This document shows positions 34,948 to 43,720 of a DNA stretch of 64,000 nt, piece by piece. The DNA is taken from positions 1-64,000 of the forward strand of contig JANSYI010000025.1 of the NCBI GenBank assembly GCA_024742475.1, given 5' to 3'. How positions within the stretch are numbered: the stretch's first letter is position 1; every line of letters starts with the position of its first letter. Origin of the DNA: a bacterium. Lineage in GTDB: Bacteria; Myxococcota_A; Polyangia; Nannocystales; Nannocystaceae. The position numbers and the translations under genes were made by a program. The notes beneath the pieces were generated by a model. That model saw nothing but the letters and a program-made list of their open reading frames with translations, did no database searches and was not told the DNA's origin.

Positions 34948-35775
34948 GTGACCCGGCCTCGACGCCACGGAGAACCCCGCGACACCGACGCGCCTCGCCA
35001 AGAGCCTCTGTATGACGAGGACGTGCCGACGCCCTCCCACGCCGAGTATGCGCGCACGCTGCTGCAGCGGGTCGACATGGGCGTGCTCTCGACGCACGCC
35101 AGTGAGCTCGACGGTCATCCCTACGGCTCACTGGTGATCTACGGCGTTCACGAGGGTGAACCCGTCTTGCTGATCAGCGCGCTGGCCGAGCACACGAAGA
35201 ACCTCGAACGCTCGCCCCGGTGCTCGCTGCTGGTCCACGAACGCGGCCCCGACAACCCGCTCGCGATGGCCCGCGCCACGTTCGTCGCCAGCGCCGAGCG
35301 GGTCGAGGGGCCCGCGCGGGAGTCGGTCGCGGCATCGTTCCTCGCGCGGCACCCCGAGGCCAAGTACTACGCCGACTTCACCGACTTCGCGTACTGGCGC
35401 CTGCGCGTCAGCGGCATCCGCTACATCGGCGGCTTCGGTCGCATGTCGTGGGTCGAGCCGGGCGCGTGGTCGGCCGCCGAGCCCGACCCGATCATGGAGC
35501 ACGCCAAGGGCATCATCGACCATATGAACGAGGACCACGCGGACGCGCTGCGGCTGTACTCCGAGGCCTTCAGCCGAAGCGGCCCCGTCCCCGAGGCCGT
35601 CATGACGGGCATCGACCGCTACGGCTTCGAGATGTCGGTCACCACCGAGCAGGGTCCGCGCCCTGTACGCGTCGCGTTCGACGAACCCATCGCCAGCAGC
35701 GCGGACGCCCGAGCGGCGATGGTCGCGCTCGTCAAGAGAGCCCGGGCCCAGCTCGGGCAAGAGCCGCCGCGTTGA
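34948..35775 (+). CDS. HugZ-like haem-utilisation protein
   Basis: 275 residues from GTG. The N-terminal split barrel (residues about 25-185) is that of pyridoxamine-phosphate-oxidase-like proteins (MGVLSTHASELDGHPYGSLV, YWRLRVSGIRYIGGFGRM). The C-terminal domain is DUF2470-like with HAKGIIDHMNEDHADAL and GIDRYGFEM, the arrangement of HugZ/HutZ haem oxygenases, in which the C-terminal domain binds haem. It could release iron from haem brought in by the hmu-like system at 47-52 kb, though it sits apart from it and shows no Fur box. A flavin-type oxidoreductase is the alternative. Confidence 0.85.
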   Translation: MTRPRRHGEPRDTDAPRQEPLYDEDVPTPSHAEYARTLLQRVDMGVLSTHASELDGHPYGSLVIYGVHEGEPVLLISALAEHTKNLERSPRCSLLVHERGPDNPLAMARATFVASAERVEGPARESVAASFLARHPEAKYYADFTDFAYWRLRVSGIRYIGGFGRMSWVEPGAWSAAEPDPIMEHAKGIIDHMNEDHADALRLYSEAFSRSGPVPEAVMTGIDRYGFEMSVTTEQGPRPVRVAFDEPIASSADARAAMVALVKRARAQLGQEPPR

Positions 35776-35823
35776 GCATCGTCTGGCAGGCGCCGCCGAT
35801 CTCCGGCACTCTCGGGGCCGGTC

Positions 35824-36195
35824 GTGGAGCCCTTCTACACAGTGACGCGCGGTCGCGGAGGAGTCATCGTCCGAAGGACACGCCGCTCGCACACGTCCCT
35901 CGATGAGGTTGCGCCGGCCTTCGAGGAGATCTACGCAGCGCTGCGGGACATCGACCTGCTCGACGTCGCGGTACTGGTCGACCTCAGAGACGTCGTCGGC
36001 CGCAATGACCCCGACTTCGAGAAGGCGATCGCCCCGCATCGCCGCCGCCTCATGGAGAGCTTTGGACGCGCGGCCGTCCTGGTCCGCAGCACGGTCGGTG
36101 CGATGCAGATCCGCCGGCTCTTCGCCGAGGACGGCCTGAGCGCCGAGGTCTTCGGCGACGAAGACGAAGCGATGCAGTGGCTCGTGGGTGGCTGA
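35824..36195 (+). CDS. SpoIIAA/STAS-like protein
   Basis: A 123-residue soluble protein from a GTG start. The alternation of helices with core strands (LDVAVLVDLRDVVGR, GRAAVLVRSTVGAMQIRRLF, and a terminal helix AMQWL) matches the SpoIIAA/STAS fold used by anti-anti-sigma factors. The fold match is my reading, not a strong motif. No phosphorylatable serine motif (DSS-type) is clear; DLRD occupies its place, so partner switching is uncertain. Confidence 0.6.
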   Translation: MEPFYTVTRGRGGVIVRRTRRSHTSLDEVAPAFEEIYAALRDIDLLDVAVLVDLRDVVGRNDPDFEKAIAPHRRRLMESFGRAAVLVRSTVGAMQIRRLFAEDGLSAEVFGDEDEAMQWLVGG

Positions 36196-36226
36196 TCGAC
36201 GCGGGCAGCCACTGCGACTGATGCGG

Positions 36227-36242
36227 AACCTCGGGCGAGGTT
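36227..36242. promoter_or_regulatory. inverted repeat ahead of the TonB receptor
   Basis: AACCTCG-GG-CGAGGTT, seven-base perfect arms around two bases, 101 bases upstream of the TonB-dependent receptor ATG and 31 bases after the previous stop. There is no T-run. It could be an operator or a weak transcription end; no Fur-type box is visible in this 147-base gap. Confidence 0.4.
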
Positions 36243-36342
36243 GCCGCTGTGCGTGAGCGCATGAATTCGAGGCCGGACGGGGTCGTACCGCGACTTTTCC
36301 CTTCGTGTCCGGCACGGAACGCTGATAAACCGACGCGACCTC

Positions 36343-38742
36343 ATGTTCCCGTCGATCCGCGACTTGCCCATCGCACGTGACTGCCGTGGCTCGGTCGGCC
36401 TCGCCACGCTATTGGCCGTCTCCCTCGCGCCCGCGCTCGGCTTCGCAGCGCCCGCCTCCGACGAGGACGAGATCGACGTCGACCTCACGGACTTCGACCC
36501 CGACGAGGATGAGGACCAGGACGAGCAGACGGCCGACGCCGAGCCCGCCTCCGAGCGTCCCGACGCCGCGGGCGAAGAGGACGTCGCGATCGACGTCCCC
36601 GCCGAGGACATCGACGCCGCGACTCCGACCGTCTCGATCATCGGCGAGCCCGAGGAGCTGCCGCGCGTGGTCGGCTCTGCGCACTCGGTCGACGAAGAGA
36701 CGCTCGAGCGCGAGGAGCACGACGACATCCACCGCGTGCTTCGCTCGGTTCCCGGGGTGTACGTGCGAGGCGAGGACGGCTACGGACTGCGCCCCAACAT
36801 CGGCCTACGCGGCGCCGATCCCAACCGCAGCGCCAAGGTCACCCTCATGGAGGACGGGATCCTCTTCGGCCCCGCCCCCTACTCCGCGCCTGCGGCCTAC
36901 TACTTTCCGATGACGACGCGGGTCGTCGGCGTCGAGGTCTTCAAGGGGCCTGCCGCGGTTCGCTTCGGTCCCAACACCATCGGTGGGGCGATCAACCTCA
37001 AGACCCGAGAGATCCCCCAGGAACTCGAGACCGGTATCGACGTTGCTGCGGGCACGTGGGCCTACGGAAAGCTGCACGGCTACGCTGGCAAGAGCTGGAA
37101 GCGGTTTGGAGTCCTCTTCGAGGGCGTCCGCGTCCGGACCAACGGCTTCAAGGAGCTCGACGGCGGCGGCGACACGGGCTTCAGGAAGAACGAGTTCATG
37201 CTCAAGGCGCGTCTGCACGGAGATCCGGGCGCGCGCGTCTACCAGCAGTTCGACGTCAAGATGGGGCTGTCGACCGAGGTGTCCAACGAGACCTACCTCG
37301 GCATCACGCAGGAGGACTTCGACGACAACCCCTTCCGTCGGTACCGCGCCTCGGCGCTCGACCGCATGGACTGGTGGCGAACGCAGATGCAGGCGAGTTA
37401 CTTCGTCGCGGCGGGCATCGTCGAGTACCAGAGCACGCTCTACCGCCACGACTTCTCGCGTGCCTGGACCAAGTTCAACCGGTTCAACGGCTCCATCGCG
37501 CCCGACCCGTACACCTTCTTCCAGGCGCCCGACGAGGGCACCAACGCGATCTTCCTCGCAGTCATGCGGGGCGAGGCCGATTCCACCAGCCCCGATGAGA
37601 ACCTGCTCATCGGCACCAACCAGCGCGACTTCGTCTCGCAGGGCTGGCAGAACATCCTGAGGATCGCCCCGGAGACGAAGTACGTCGACCAGACCATCGA
37701 GGTCGGCGCCCGCCTTCACTTCGACCGCGTCTCCCGACTCGAGGACGAAGACCAATACGCGATGTTCGCCGGCTCTCCGACGCTCGTCGCCGGCACTCGG
37801 CAGCTCGTCTCGCGCAACCGCGGAGAGGCGCTCGTCGGCTCGTTTCACGTCGCCGACGAGGTCCGCATCGTCGACCGCTTCACCGTGAGCCCGGGCGCGC
37901 GTGTCGAGGTCATTCGCACCGAGTTCATCGACAGCCTGCCCGACCCCACGGGTGCCGAACCCGAGACCACCTCCTCGGTCGACACGGTGTTCCTCCCCGG
38001 GGTCGGCATTCACATTCAGGCCACGCCCTGGCTGGGCGTCCTCGGCGGCGTGCACTCCGGCTTCTCCCCCAAGGCGCCCGGGCGCGGCGACTCGGTCCAG
38101 GCCGAGCGAAGCATCAACTACGAGGCGGGTCTGCGCGCAGGGTACGAGGGCTTCAGGGCCGAAGGCATCGCGTTCCTCAACGACTACTCCAACCTCGTCA
38201 GCAACTGCACCTTCTCGCAAGGCTGCGACGCGAACGAGGTCGGCGCCCAGTTCAGCGGCGGCGAGGTCCTCACCGCGGGCGCCGAGTCGCTCGCAGGCTA
38301 CCGGCTCGACATGGACGGGCCCGGATGGATCGACACCACCGCGACGTACACCTTCACCCAGACGCGCTTCGGCACCACCTTCACCTCGCCCAGCCCGTTT
38401 CTCGGAGACGTCGAGCGTGGTGACGAGGTCCCCTACGTGCCCAAGCACACTGCCTCGCTGCAGTTCGCCGGCGGCATGAAGCGCTGGGGTGCGCACGCGC
38501 AGCTGCAGTTCAACGGGCAGATGCGAGACGTCCCCGGCCAGGGTGCCATCCCGGCCTCGGAACGCATCGACCGCTTCGCCACCCTCGACCTCGGCGGCAA
38601 CGTATTCCTCACCAAGCGCGCTCAGCTCTACCTCAACCTGGGCAACGCGACCCGGGCGAGCTACGCGGTGTCTCGCCGGCCCTTCGGCATTCGGCCGGGC
38701 CAGCGGTTCTCGCTCATCGGCGGCTTCAAGTACAACTGGTAG
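36343..38742 (+). CDS. TonB-dependent outer-membrane receptor, FecA-like
   Basis: 799 residues. Signal peptide (LLAVSLAPALGFAA), then a strongly acidic stretch of about 60 residues (SDEDEIDVDLTDFDPDEDED and on), a possible TonB box region TVSIIGEPEEL, and the plug domain with EEHDDIHRVLRSVPGVYVRG, GLRPNIGLRGADPNRSAKV and EVFKGPAAVRFGPNTIGGAI. The 22-strand barrel ends in the aromatic residue Trp (KYNW). FecA-like receptors take up ferric siderophores, ferric citrate or other metal complexes. It is convergent with the five-gene imelysin module, which it probably supplies. Confidence 0.92.
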   Translation: MFPSIRDLPIARDCRGSVGLATLLAVSLAPALGFAAPASDEDEIDVDLTDFDPDEDEDQDEQTADAEPASERPDAAGEEDVAIDVPAEDIDAATPTVSIIGEPEELPRVVGSAHSVDEETLEREEHDDIHRVLRSVPGVYVRGEDGYGLRPNIGLRGADPNRSAKVTLMEDGILFGPAPYSAPAAYYFPMTTRVVGVEVFKGPAAVRFGPNTIGGAINLKTREIPQELETGIDVAAGTWAYGKLHGYAGKSWKRFGVLFEGVRVRTNGFKELDGGGDTGFRKNEFMLKARLHGDPGARVYQQFDVKMGLSTEVSNETYLGITQEDFDDNPFRRYRASALDRMDWWRTQMQASYFVAAGIVEYQSTLYRHDFSRAWTKFNRFNGSIAPDPYTFFQAPDEGTNAIFLAVMRGEADSTSPDENLLIGTNQRDFVSQGWQNILRIAPETKYVDQTIEVGARLHFDRVSRLEDEDQYAMFAGSPTLVAGTRQLVSRNRGEALVGSFHVADEVRIVDRFTVSPGARVEVIRTEFIDSLPDPTGAEPETTSSVDTVFLPGVGIHIQATPWLGVLGGVHSGFSPKAPGRGDSVQAERSINYEAGLRAGYEGFRAEGIAFLNDYSNLVSNCTFSQGCDANEVGAQFSGGEVLTAGAESLAGYRLDMDGPGWIDTTATYTFTQTRFGTTFTSPSPFLGDVERGDEVPYVPKHTASLQFAGGMKRWGAHAQLQFNGQMRDVPGQGAIPASERIDRFATLDLGGNVFLTKRAQLYLNLGNATRASYAVSRRPFGIRPGQRFSLIGGFKYNW

Positions 38743-38757
38743 TCCGGCGGGCGCGGG

Positions 38758-39969
38758 TCACTCGCACAGGCCGTCGTCGGGCAGCAAGGACTCATAGCGC
38801 TGGTCGGTGAGCGCCCGCAAGAAGCACTCGAGCGCGTCGATGTCGTTGTCGGTCATCGGGTCCCCAACCCGCAGCAGGTCGGTGGCCACGGTCGCGGAGA
38901 CCTCCGGAGCTGCCCACGGCAGACTCGTCTCGGGGTTGAGCGCCCGCTCCTCGTCGTTGACGAAGTGATCGTAGAACTGCAGGACGGTGCGCAGCTCGGC
39001 GAACACGCCGTTGTGCATGTAGGGCCCGGTGACCGCGACGTTGCGTAACGTCGGCACCTTGAACGCGCCTCGCAGCGAAGGGTCATCGAGATGGGAGGCC
39101 AGCCCGTCGTCGACGCCCATGACGCCGTTGAGCGCTCGCACGTCGGCGTTCTGCGGGACGCCGATGTTGTGAAACTCGAAGCCGGTGAACGGCTCCACAC
39201 GCTCTCCGATCGGATCGCCTTCGCTGAAGAGCTGGTGGCATATCCCGCAGTTCGCGAACTGGGAGAAGAAGATCGCCTTGCCCGTCAGCTCCTTGAAGTT
39301 CAGCGCCACCTCGCCGGTCAGGGACCTGTCGTATCGCGAGTCGAAGGGCGCGAAGGCATCCGTGCGTTCGTAGGCAGCGATCGCCCGAGTCATCGCCGCG
39401 TAGGCCTGTCGAGCATCATCGAGGGTGTCGACACCACCGAACTGCGCCAGCGCGCGGCGGTACTCCTCGTTCTCGTAGAGGCGTTCAGCGACGGCCTCTA
39501 TGTCGGGCATGCCCATCTCCAGCAGGTTGAGCGGCGGGCCTGCGGCCTGCCCCTCGAGGTCGGACGCGCGCCCATCCCAGAACTGCCCCCCGAGCGCGCC
39601 CTCGTAGAGTCGGTTGGCGCTCTGCTTGTTGTGACGCGATCGGGTGCCCACGTGAAACTGCGGGGAGAGGAAGGCGTAGGCCGCCGAAGGCGCGTTCCGA
39701 TCGCCAAGCGAGATACCATCGTCTCCGAGCGAGACGGCGCGCACCTGGCCGTCGTCGCCGACCCGACCGTCGGTGAAGGCACGCGCGGGATCGTGGCAGG
39801 TCGCGCACGCCTGCGTCCTGTGAAGCGACAGATTCTCGTCGAAGAACAGCGCCTCGCCGAACGCCTCCTCGTCCTCGAACATGCTCGGCGGCAGCTCCTC
39901 TTGGGCAGCAGGCGGCGATGACGAGCACGCCGCGACGAGCGCGACGACGGTGAGACCTCGACGACGCAT
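38758..39969 (-). CDS. di-haem cytochrome c peroxidase / MauG-like lipoprotein
   Basis: 403 residues. Signal peptide ending in LVAAC. Two haem sites, CATCH near residue 56 and CGICH near residue 240, sit in a CcpA/MauG-type frame (EALFFDENLSLHRTQACATC, GQFWDGRA, FKVPTLRNVAVTGPYMHNGV). Typical members oxidise partners using peroxide or high-valent iron. It is the last gene of the leftward iron module, starting one base after the stop of the imelysin-like gene. Confidence 0.9.
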   Translation of the reverse strand: MRRRGLTVVALVAACSSSPPAAQEELPPSMFEDEEAFGEALFFDENLSLHRTQACATCHDPARAFTDGRVGDDGQVRAVSLGDDGISLGDRNAPSAAYAFLSPQFHVGTRSRHNKQSANRLYEGALGGQFWDGRASDLEGQAAGPPLNLLEMGMPDIEAVAERLYENEEYRRALAQFGGVDTLDDARQAYAAMTRAIAAYERTDAFAPFDSRYDRSLTGEVALNFKELTGKAIFFSQFANCGICHQLFSEGDPIGERVEPFTGFEFHNIGVPQNADVRALNGVMGVDDGLASHLDDPSLRGAFKVPTLRNVAVTGPYMHNGVFAELRTVLQFYDHFVNDEERALNPETSLPWAAPEVSATVATDLLRVGDPMTDNDIDALECFLRALTDQRYESLLPDDGLCE

Positions 39970-39970
39970 G

Positions 39971-41068
39971 TCAATCTCCGTCGGTGAACGTCAGGCCGAG
40001 GTCGACCCCCAATGCGTCGGGGATCTCGCGCTTGAGGTTGCCGTCGAGCCGGCCCAGAGCGGCGGCCAGCGTCTCTCGCTCTTGGGCCATCGCGGCAGCC
40101 CGCGCCGCCGCGAAGTTGTCACTGACCAGCTCGACTTCGGCCGTGTTGCCCGTGGCCTCCATCCGCTCCAACAGCCCAAAGCTGTCCTCGCTGGGCTGAG
40201 CGAGCAACGTCTCCATGGAGTCGAGCGTCGCCAAGACGTTCGGATAGAAGTGGCCGGACAGCCTCGCATCGAGAATGCCCTCGAGCTTGCGGACCTTGAT
40301 GTAGTCGACGTGCTGCTGCAGAGCGATGAGCAGGGCAACGACCGGTTCGGAGCCGTCGTCGAGCGTCGGCTTCGTCATCGTCTCGGCGAAGGGCTCGGCG
40401 GACCCGTCGAACTCCGTCGTCCACCCAAACTCGACCTCGGCCGCGTCGGCCGCAAGCAGGCCGGCGACACCTCGGAGGAAGTCGCACTTGCGAGGAGACC
40501 CTACATAGTCGGCCAACACGTCGGCCGGGTCGGTCGAGTTGCCCTCGCGGCTGTCCTCGAAGACCAACACCTCGAGGGCGAGCATCCCCACCTCGTCGAA
40601 CGTCTGCCGATCGAAGTAGGCGACGTCGAGCGTTTCGTCGCTGCCGAGCCCTCGAACGATGCCGTCGCGGACCGTCTGGGTGTAGTCGGTGCCTCGCTGC
40701 CGCATCGACTCGACGAAGATGATCTTGGGGACGATGACGTCGTCATCGAGTGGCCCGAAGTTGTAGGCGGCAATGCCGTTCCACGCCTCGGACAGCGACA
40801 ACCATCGTGTCTGCAGCTGACCGAGGCCCTCCGCGGTCGGCGCTCCGCAGAACGCCTCGGCATCGCTCAGCATGGCGTTCGCCTCGGCCGAGAAAGCCTG
40901 GACACCAGGCACGATCGACGTCTCAACGGTGTCACGCATGATCTCCGCCCCCGTGGGGAGCTCCATCGAGGACGTGTCGGCACCGTCTCGAGGACCACCG
41001 CCACCCTGCTCGCAAGCAGACGTGGCACATAGAGCGAGGACGGTGAGAGTGCAGAGCGGGCGTGTCAT
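39971..41068 (-). CDS. imelysin-family lipoprotein (second copy, His-less type)
   Basis: 365 residues; signal peptide ending in ATSAC. The helical imelysin fold is recognisable: ALEVLVFED stands at the site of the usual GxHxxE, without the histidine, as in the partner imelysins that sit beside DUF1111 and DUF1513 genes. LSEAWNGIAAYNFGPLDDDV matches the N-terminal helix region. These periplasmic proteins are needed for iron uptake in some bacteria; this copy is likely non-identical in metal binding to the first imelysin at 43714. It lies 16 bases after the DUF1513 gene. Confidence 0.88.
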   Translation of the reverse strand: MTRPLCTLTVLALCATSACEQGGGGPRDGADTSSMELPTGAEIMRDTVETSIVPGVQAFSAEANAMLSDAEAFCGAPTAEGLGQLQTRWLSLSEAWNGIAAYNFGPLDDDVIVPKIIFVESMRQRGTDYTQTVRDGIVRGLGSDETLDVAYFDRQTFDEVGMLALEVLVFEDSREGNSTDPADVLADYVGSPRKCDFLRGVAGLLAADAAEVEFGWTTEFDGSAEPFAETMTKPTLDDGSEPVVALLIALQQHVDYIKVRKLEGILDARLSGHFYPNVLATLDSMETLLAQPSEDSFGLLERMEATGNTAEVELVSDNFAAARAAAMAQERETLAAALGRLDGNLKREIPDALGVDLGLTFTDGD

Positions 41069-41084
41069 GGCGTTCGAGAGGCGT

Positions 41085-42215
41085 TCAGACGGGCAACACG
41101 ACGAGGTGGTTGTCCCACCGGACGTCGCCGAACTGGCGTCGAGCTTCGGAGAGCTCTTCGAGAGCGTAGGATTCCGTGCGACGGACCTGACCGCCGGCAC
41201 CGGTGAGGATGAACGCTGCGCCGTCGCTCGACAGCCCGACACCGCTGACGTCGGCGAACGTCTGCGCCCCCTTCAGCGCGCCGGTGTCGAGGTCCCAGTA
41301 GCCCACGAGATTTCCGCGCGGGCTGGTCAGCGCGGCGGTGCGCGTGACGCTGTCCACGGCCACCGCCCCGGCGTAGTCCTCCATCGCCGTGCCCATCTCG
41401 AGGCCGTCGTCGAAAGGACGCAGGGGTTCTCCTGGCCGCTGCACGGCGATGAGAGGACGCGGCTGCGCATCGTCGAGCGCATCGCGTTGAATCTGCATCG
41501 CGACAGCCACCGTCCCGTCGTCGGCCACCGCGAGGTGTCGCAGGCTTGCCTTCGGCTCAGGGACGCCATGCACCCCCAGCTGCCGTCCTGAACCGGAGTC
41601 GAGGTAGACCAGCGAGCTCTGCATCGTGTCGAGGTTGATCGGATCCCGTCCTCCGGGCGCGCTGACGAGGCCACCGTTGGCCACCGCGAGCGTGACGCCA
41701 TCGGGCATGAGGGCGACCTCGTGCGGACCGAGCCCTCCGGTCTCGAACTCGCCGCGCCTTTCGAACGTCTCGGCGTCGAGCACGGCGATGAAGCCACGAC
41801 CCGAGCCCACTTCGGCCTCGACGACGAACAAGGCGGACCCATCGGCCCCGAAGCACCCGTGCCCGGATTGATGGCGGCCCTGCGGAGCCTCGAAGCGAGC
41901 GACGGTCTCGCCCGAACGAGCATCTGCCACGAGACCGACCGTGCCCGGTCGGCGCGCGAACATGACGACCCGCTGCGGGTTGGCGGGGTGCACCGCGAGT
42001 CCGTGTCCGCGATGCGCACTCGCGAAGCGAGCGCGAATGCTCCGACCGTCGGCGACCACCAGCTCGTATGCCCCTTCCTCGGACCCCTGGGCGGATGCGA
42101 AGAGTCCGGCGGCAGCGGTCGGCTGCTCGTCACACCCCGCCGAGGCCACGAGCCATGCACAGCCCCCACCGAGGACGACCCGGCGGCGAAGCACGGGCTC
42201 GAGACGAGCAGACAT
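41085..42215 (-). CDS. DUF1513 family beta-propeller protein
   Basis: 376 residues. An RRRVVLGGG segment and VASAGC suggest export, perhaps by the Tat route, as a lipoprotein. The mature protein has a repeated GHGLAVHP / QSGHGCFGADGSALFVVEAE / GPHEVALMPDGVTLAVANGG pattern typical of DUF1513, a seven-bladed propeller seen only beside imelysin and DUF1111 genes. Its function is unknown; a periplasmic binding role in the iron module fits. It follows DUF1111 by 14 bases. Confidence 0.88.
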   Translation of the reverse strand: MSARLEPVLRRRVVLGGGCAWLVASAGCDEQPTAAAGLFASAQGSEEGAYELVVADGRSIRARFASAHRGHGLAVHPANPQRVVMFARRPGTVGLVADARSGETVARFEAPQGRHQSGHGCFGADGSALFVVEAEVGSGRGFIAVLDAETFERRGEFETGGLGPHEVALMPDGVTLAVANGGLVSAPGGRDPINLDTMQSSLVYLDSGSGRQLGVHGVPEPKASLRHLAVADDGTVAVAMQIQRDALDDAQPRPLIAVQRPGEPLRPFDDGLEMGTAMEDYAGAVAVDSVTRTAALTSPRGNLVGYWDLDTGALKGAQTFADVSGVGLSSDGAAFILTGAGGQVRRTESYALEELSEARRQFGDVRWDNHLVVLPV

Positions 42216-42229
42216 GTGTACACGTTCTG

Positions 42230-43720
42230 TCACAAAGACCTCACGAACGCGACCAGAGCGCGGCGGTCGTCGAGTTCGAGCGCCGCGAAGCGGTCGCGGC
42301 TCGCGCGACCTTCGCCGTCGTGCCACACGACGGCCTCTTCGATCGTGCGTGCCCGACCATCGTGAAGAAATCCGACCCGCGCATGCATCGCTCGCGCGAG
42401 CCCTGCGCCCCAAAGCGGTGGGGTTCGCCACTCGCGTCCGGTCGCCTCGAAGTCCTCCCGATCGTCGGCCAGCTCGGGCCCCATGTCGTGCAGCAGCAGA
42501 TCGGTGTAGGGCCAGATCTCCTGCGACGCGAGATGAGGCAGCGCGTGGTTGCGCACGGTGACGTAGCGCGCAACGTGGCAGTCGGCGCACCCCACCGCGT
42601 CGAACAGCGCCTGACCACGAAGGACCATCGGGTCGTGGGGCTTTCGCCGCTTGGGCACCGCAATCGAGGCGACGAAGTCGACCATCGAGGCGAGCAGCGC
42701 TTCGGAGACCTCGAAGCCGTCCGCGTCGTTGCCGTCCGGGGCGGCGAGGCAGCGCGGCTGGTTCGCGGAGCAGGGCTGCTCGGGAAAGACGGGCGACGAG
42801 AGCCCCATGTCGCCGTTGAGCGCCGCCGCAACCTGGACACGAAGGCTCGGTTGATTCGCCTTGAGCCCGAAGCGACCCGGTTTCATCGAGGCGGACTCGG
42901 GGTCCCAAACCCGATTGACCCGCCCAGAGACGCCATCGCCGTCGAGGTCCTCGGGATCAGCGAGGCGCTCGATGTCCGCCGCGTCGACGCCAGCGAGCAG
43001 ACCCATGCCCGCGAGCGCGGGGGTGTGGCGCAGTCCCATCCGGACGCCAGGATCCATCGGCCCGTAGCCCAACGAGGAGACCTCCAGCTCGGGCGCGCGA
43101 AGCTCGAGCGCGGATCCGTCGGGGTAGATGAACGACCTGGCCTTCCAGCGGATGCGAACATCGGCCTCGGCCGGCACCCCCTCATCATCGTAGGCGTCGG
43201 CCCCGGCGCGTCCGCGGAGTTGGTGACTCAACGACGTGGACTTGGGCTGAAGCTGCGTCCCGTACACGGGCTCGGGTACCGGGCCCCCGTGCGGCCCGCG
43301 TCCAGGCAGACTCAGACGCACCAGGGTGGCGGGCGCCAACCCGTCGTCTCCGGCCGACTGACCGCGCCCTCCTTTGACGTGACACGCCAGACAGGAGCGC
43401 GCGTGATAGATGGGCCCCAACCCATCGCGCGCGTCCGTCGTCGCCGGTGCGCGAATCCAGGGCTGGGTCGAAAGCGCCTTGCCCGCATAGAAGTCGGGCT
43501 TGCGCTGGGGCTCGAGGTTGGCGGCCGGGAGAAGGAATGAGGGGCTGGGCCCCAGAGCGACCGTCGCCTCTCCTCCGGGACGCAGCCCCCACGCCTCGAG
43601 ACTCTGCACCTGAGCCGAGCCCTCGGCAACGGGCGCAGAGTCAGTCTCGGACGCAGGCCCGGGGCATGCGAGCAGCATCGCAAGCAGCGGTGCCGTGCAC
43701 GCCCCGGAGACCCTCAGCAC
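42230..43720 (-). CDS. DUF1111 di-haem c-type oxidoreductase
   Basis: 496 residues from GTG at 43720 (a start nine codons earlier is possible). The signal peptide ends in LLAC. Haem motifs CLACH (near residue 109) and CADCH (near residue 378) lie in the DUF1111 frame (FYAGKALSTQPWIRAPATTD, GLGPIYHARSCLACHVKGG, FLHDGRARTIEEAVVWHDGE). Often called thiol oxidoreductase, it is part of the imelysin iron module; its true reaction is not established. It overlaps the imelysin gene by seven bases. Confidence 0.9.
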   Translation of the reverse strand: MLRVSGACTAPLLAMLLACPGPASETDSAPVAEGSAQVQSLEAWGLRPGGEATVALGPSPSFLLPAANLEPQRKPDFYAGKALSTQPWIRAPATTDARDGLGPIYHARSCLACHVKGGRGQSAGDDGLAPATLVRLSLPGRGPHGGPVPEPVYGTQLQPKSTSLSHQLRGRAGADAYDDEGVPAEADVRIRWKARSFIYPDGSALELRAPELEVSSLGYGPMDPGVRMGLRHTPALAGMGLLAGVDAADIERLADPEDLDGDGVSGRVNRVWDPESASMKPGRFGLKANQPSLRVQVAAALNGDMGLSSPVFPEQPCSANQPRCLAAPDGNDADGFEVSEALLASMVDFVASIAVPKRRKPHDPMVLRGQALFDAVGCADCHVARYVTVRNHALPHLASQEIWPYTDLLLHDMGPELADDREDFEATGREWRTPPLWGAGLARAMHARVGFLHDGRARTIEEAVVWHDGEGRASRDRFAALELDDRRALVAFVRSL

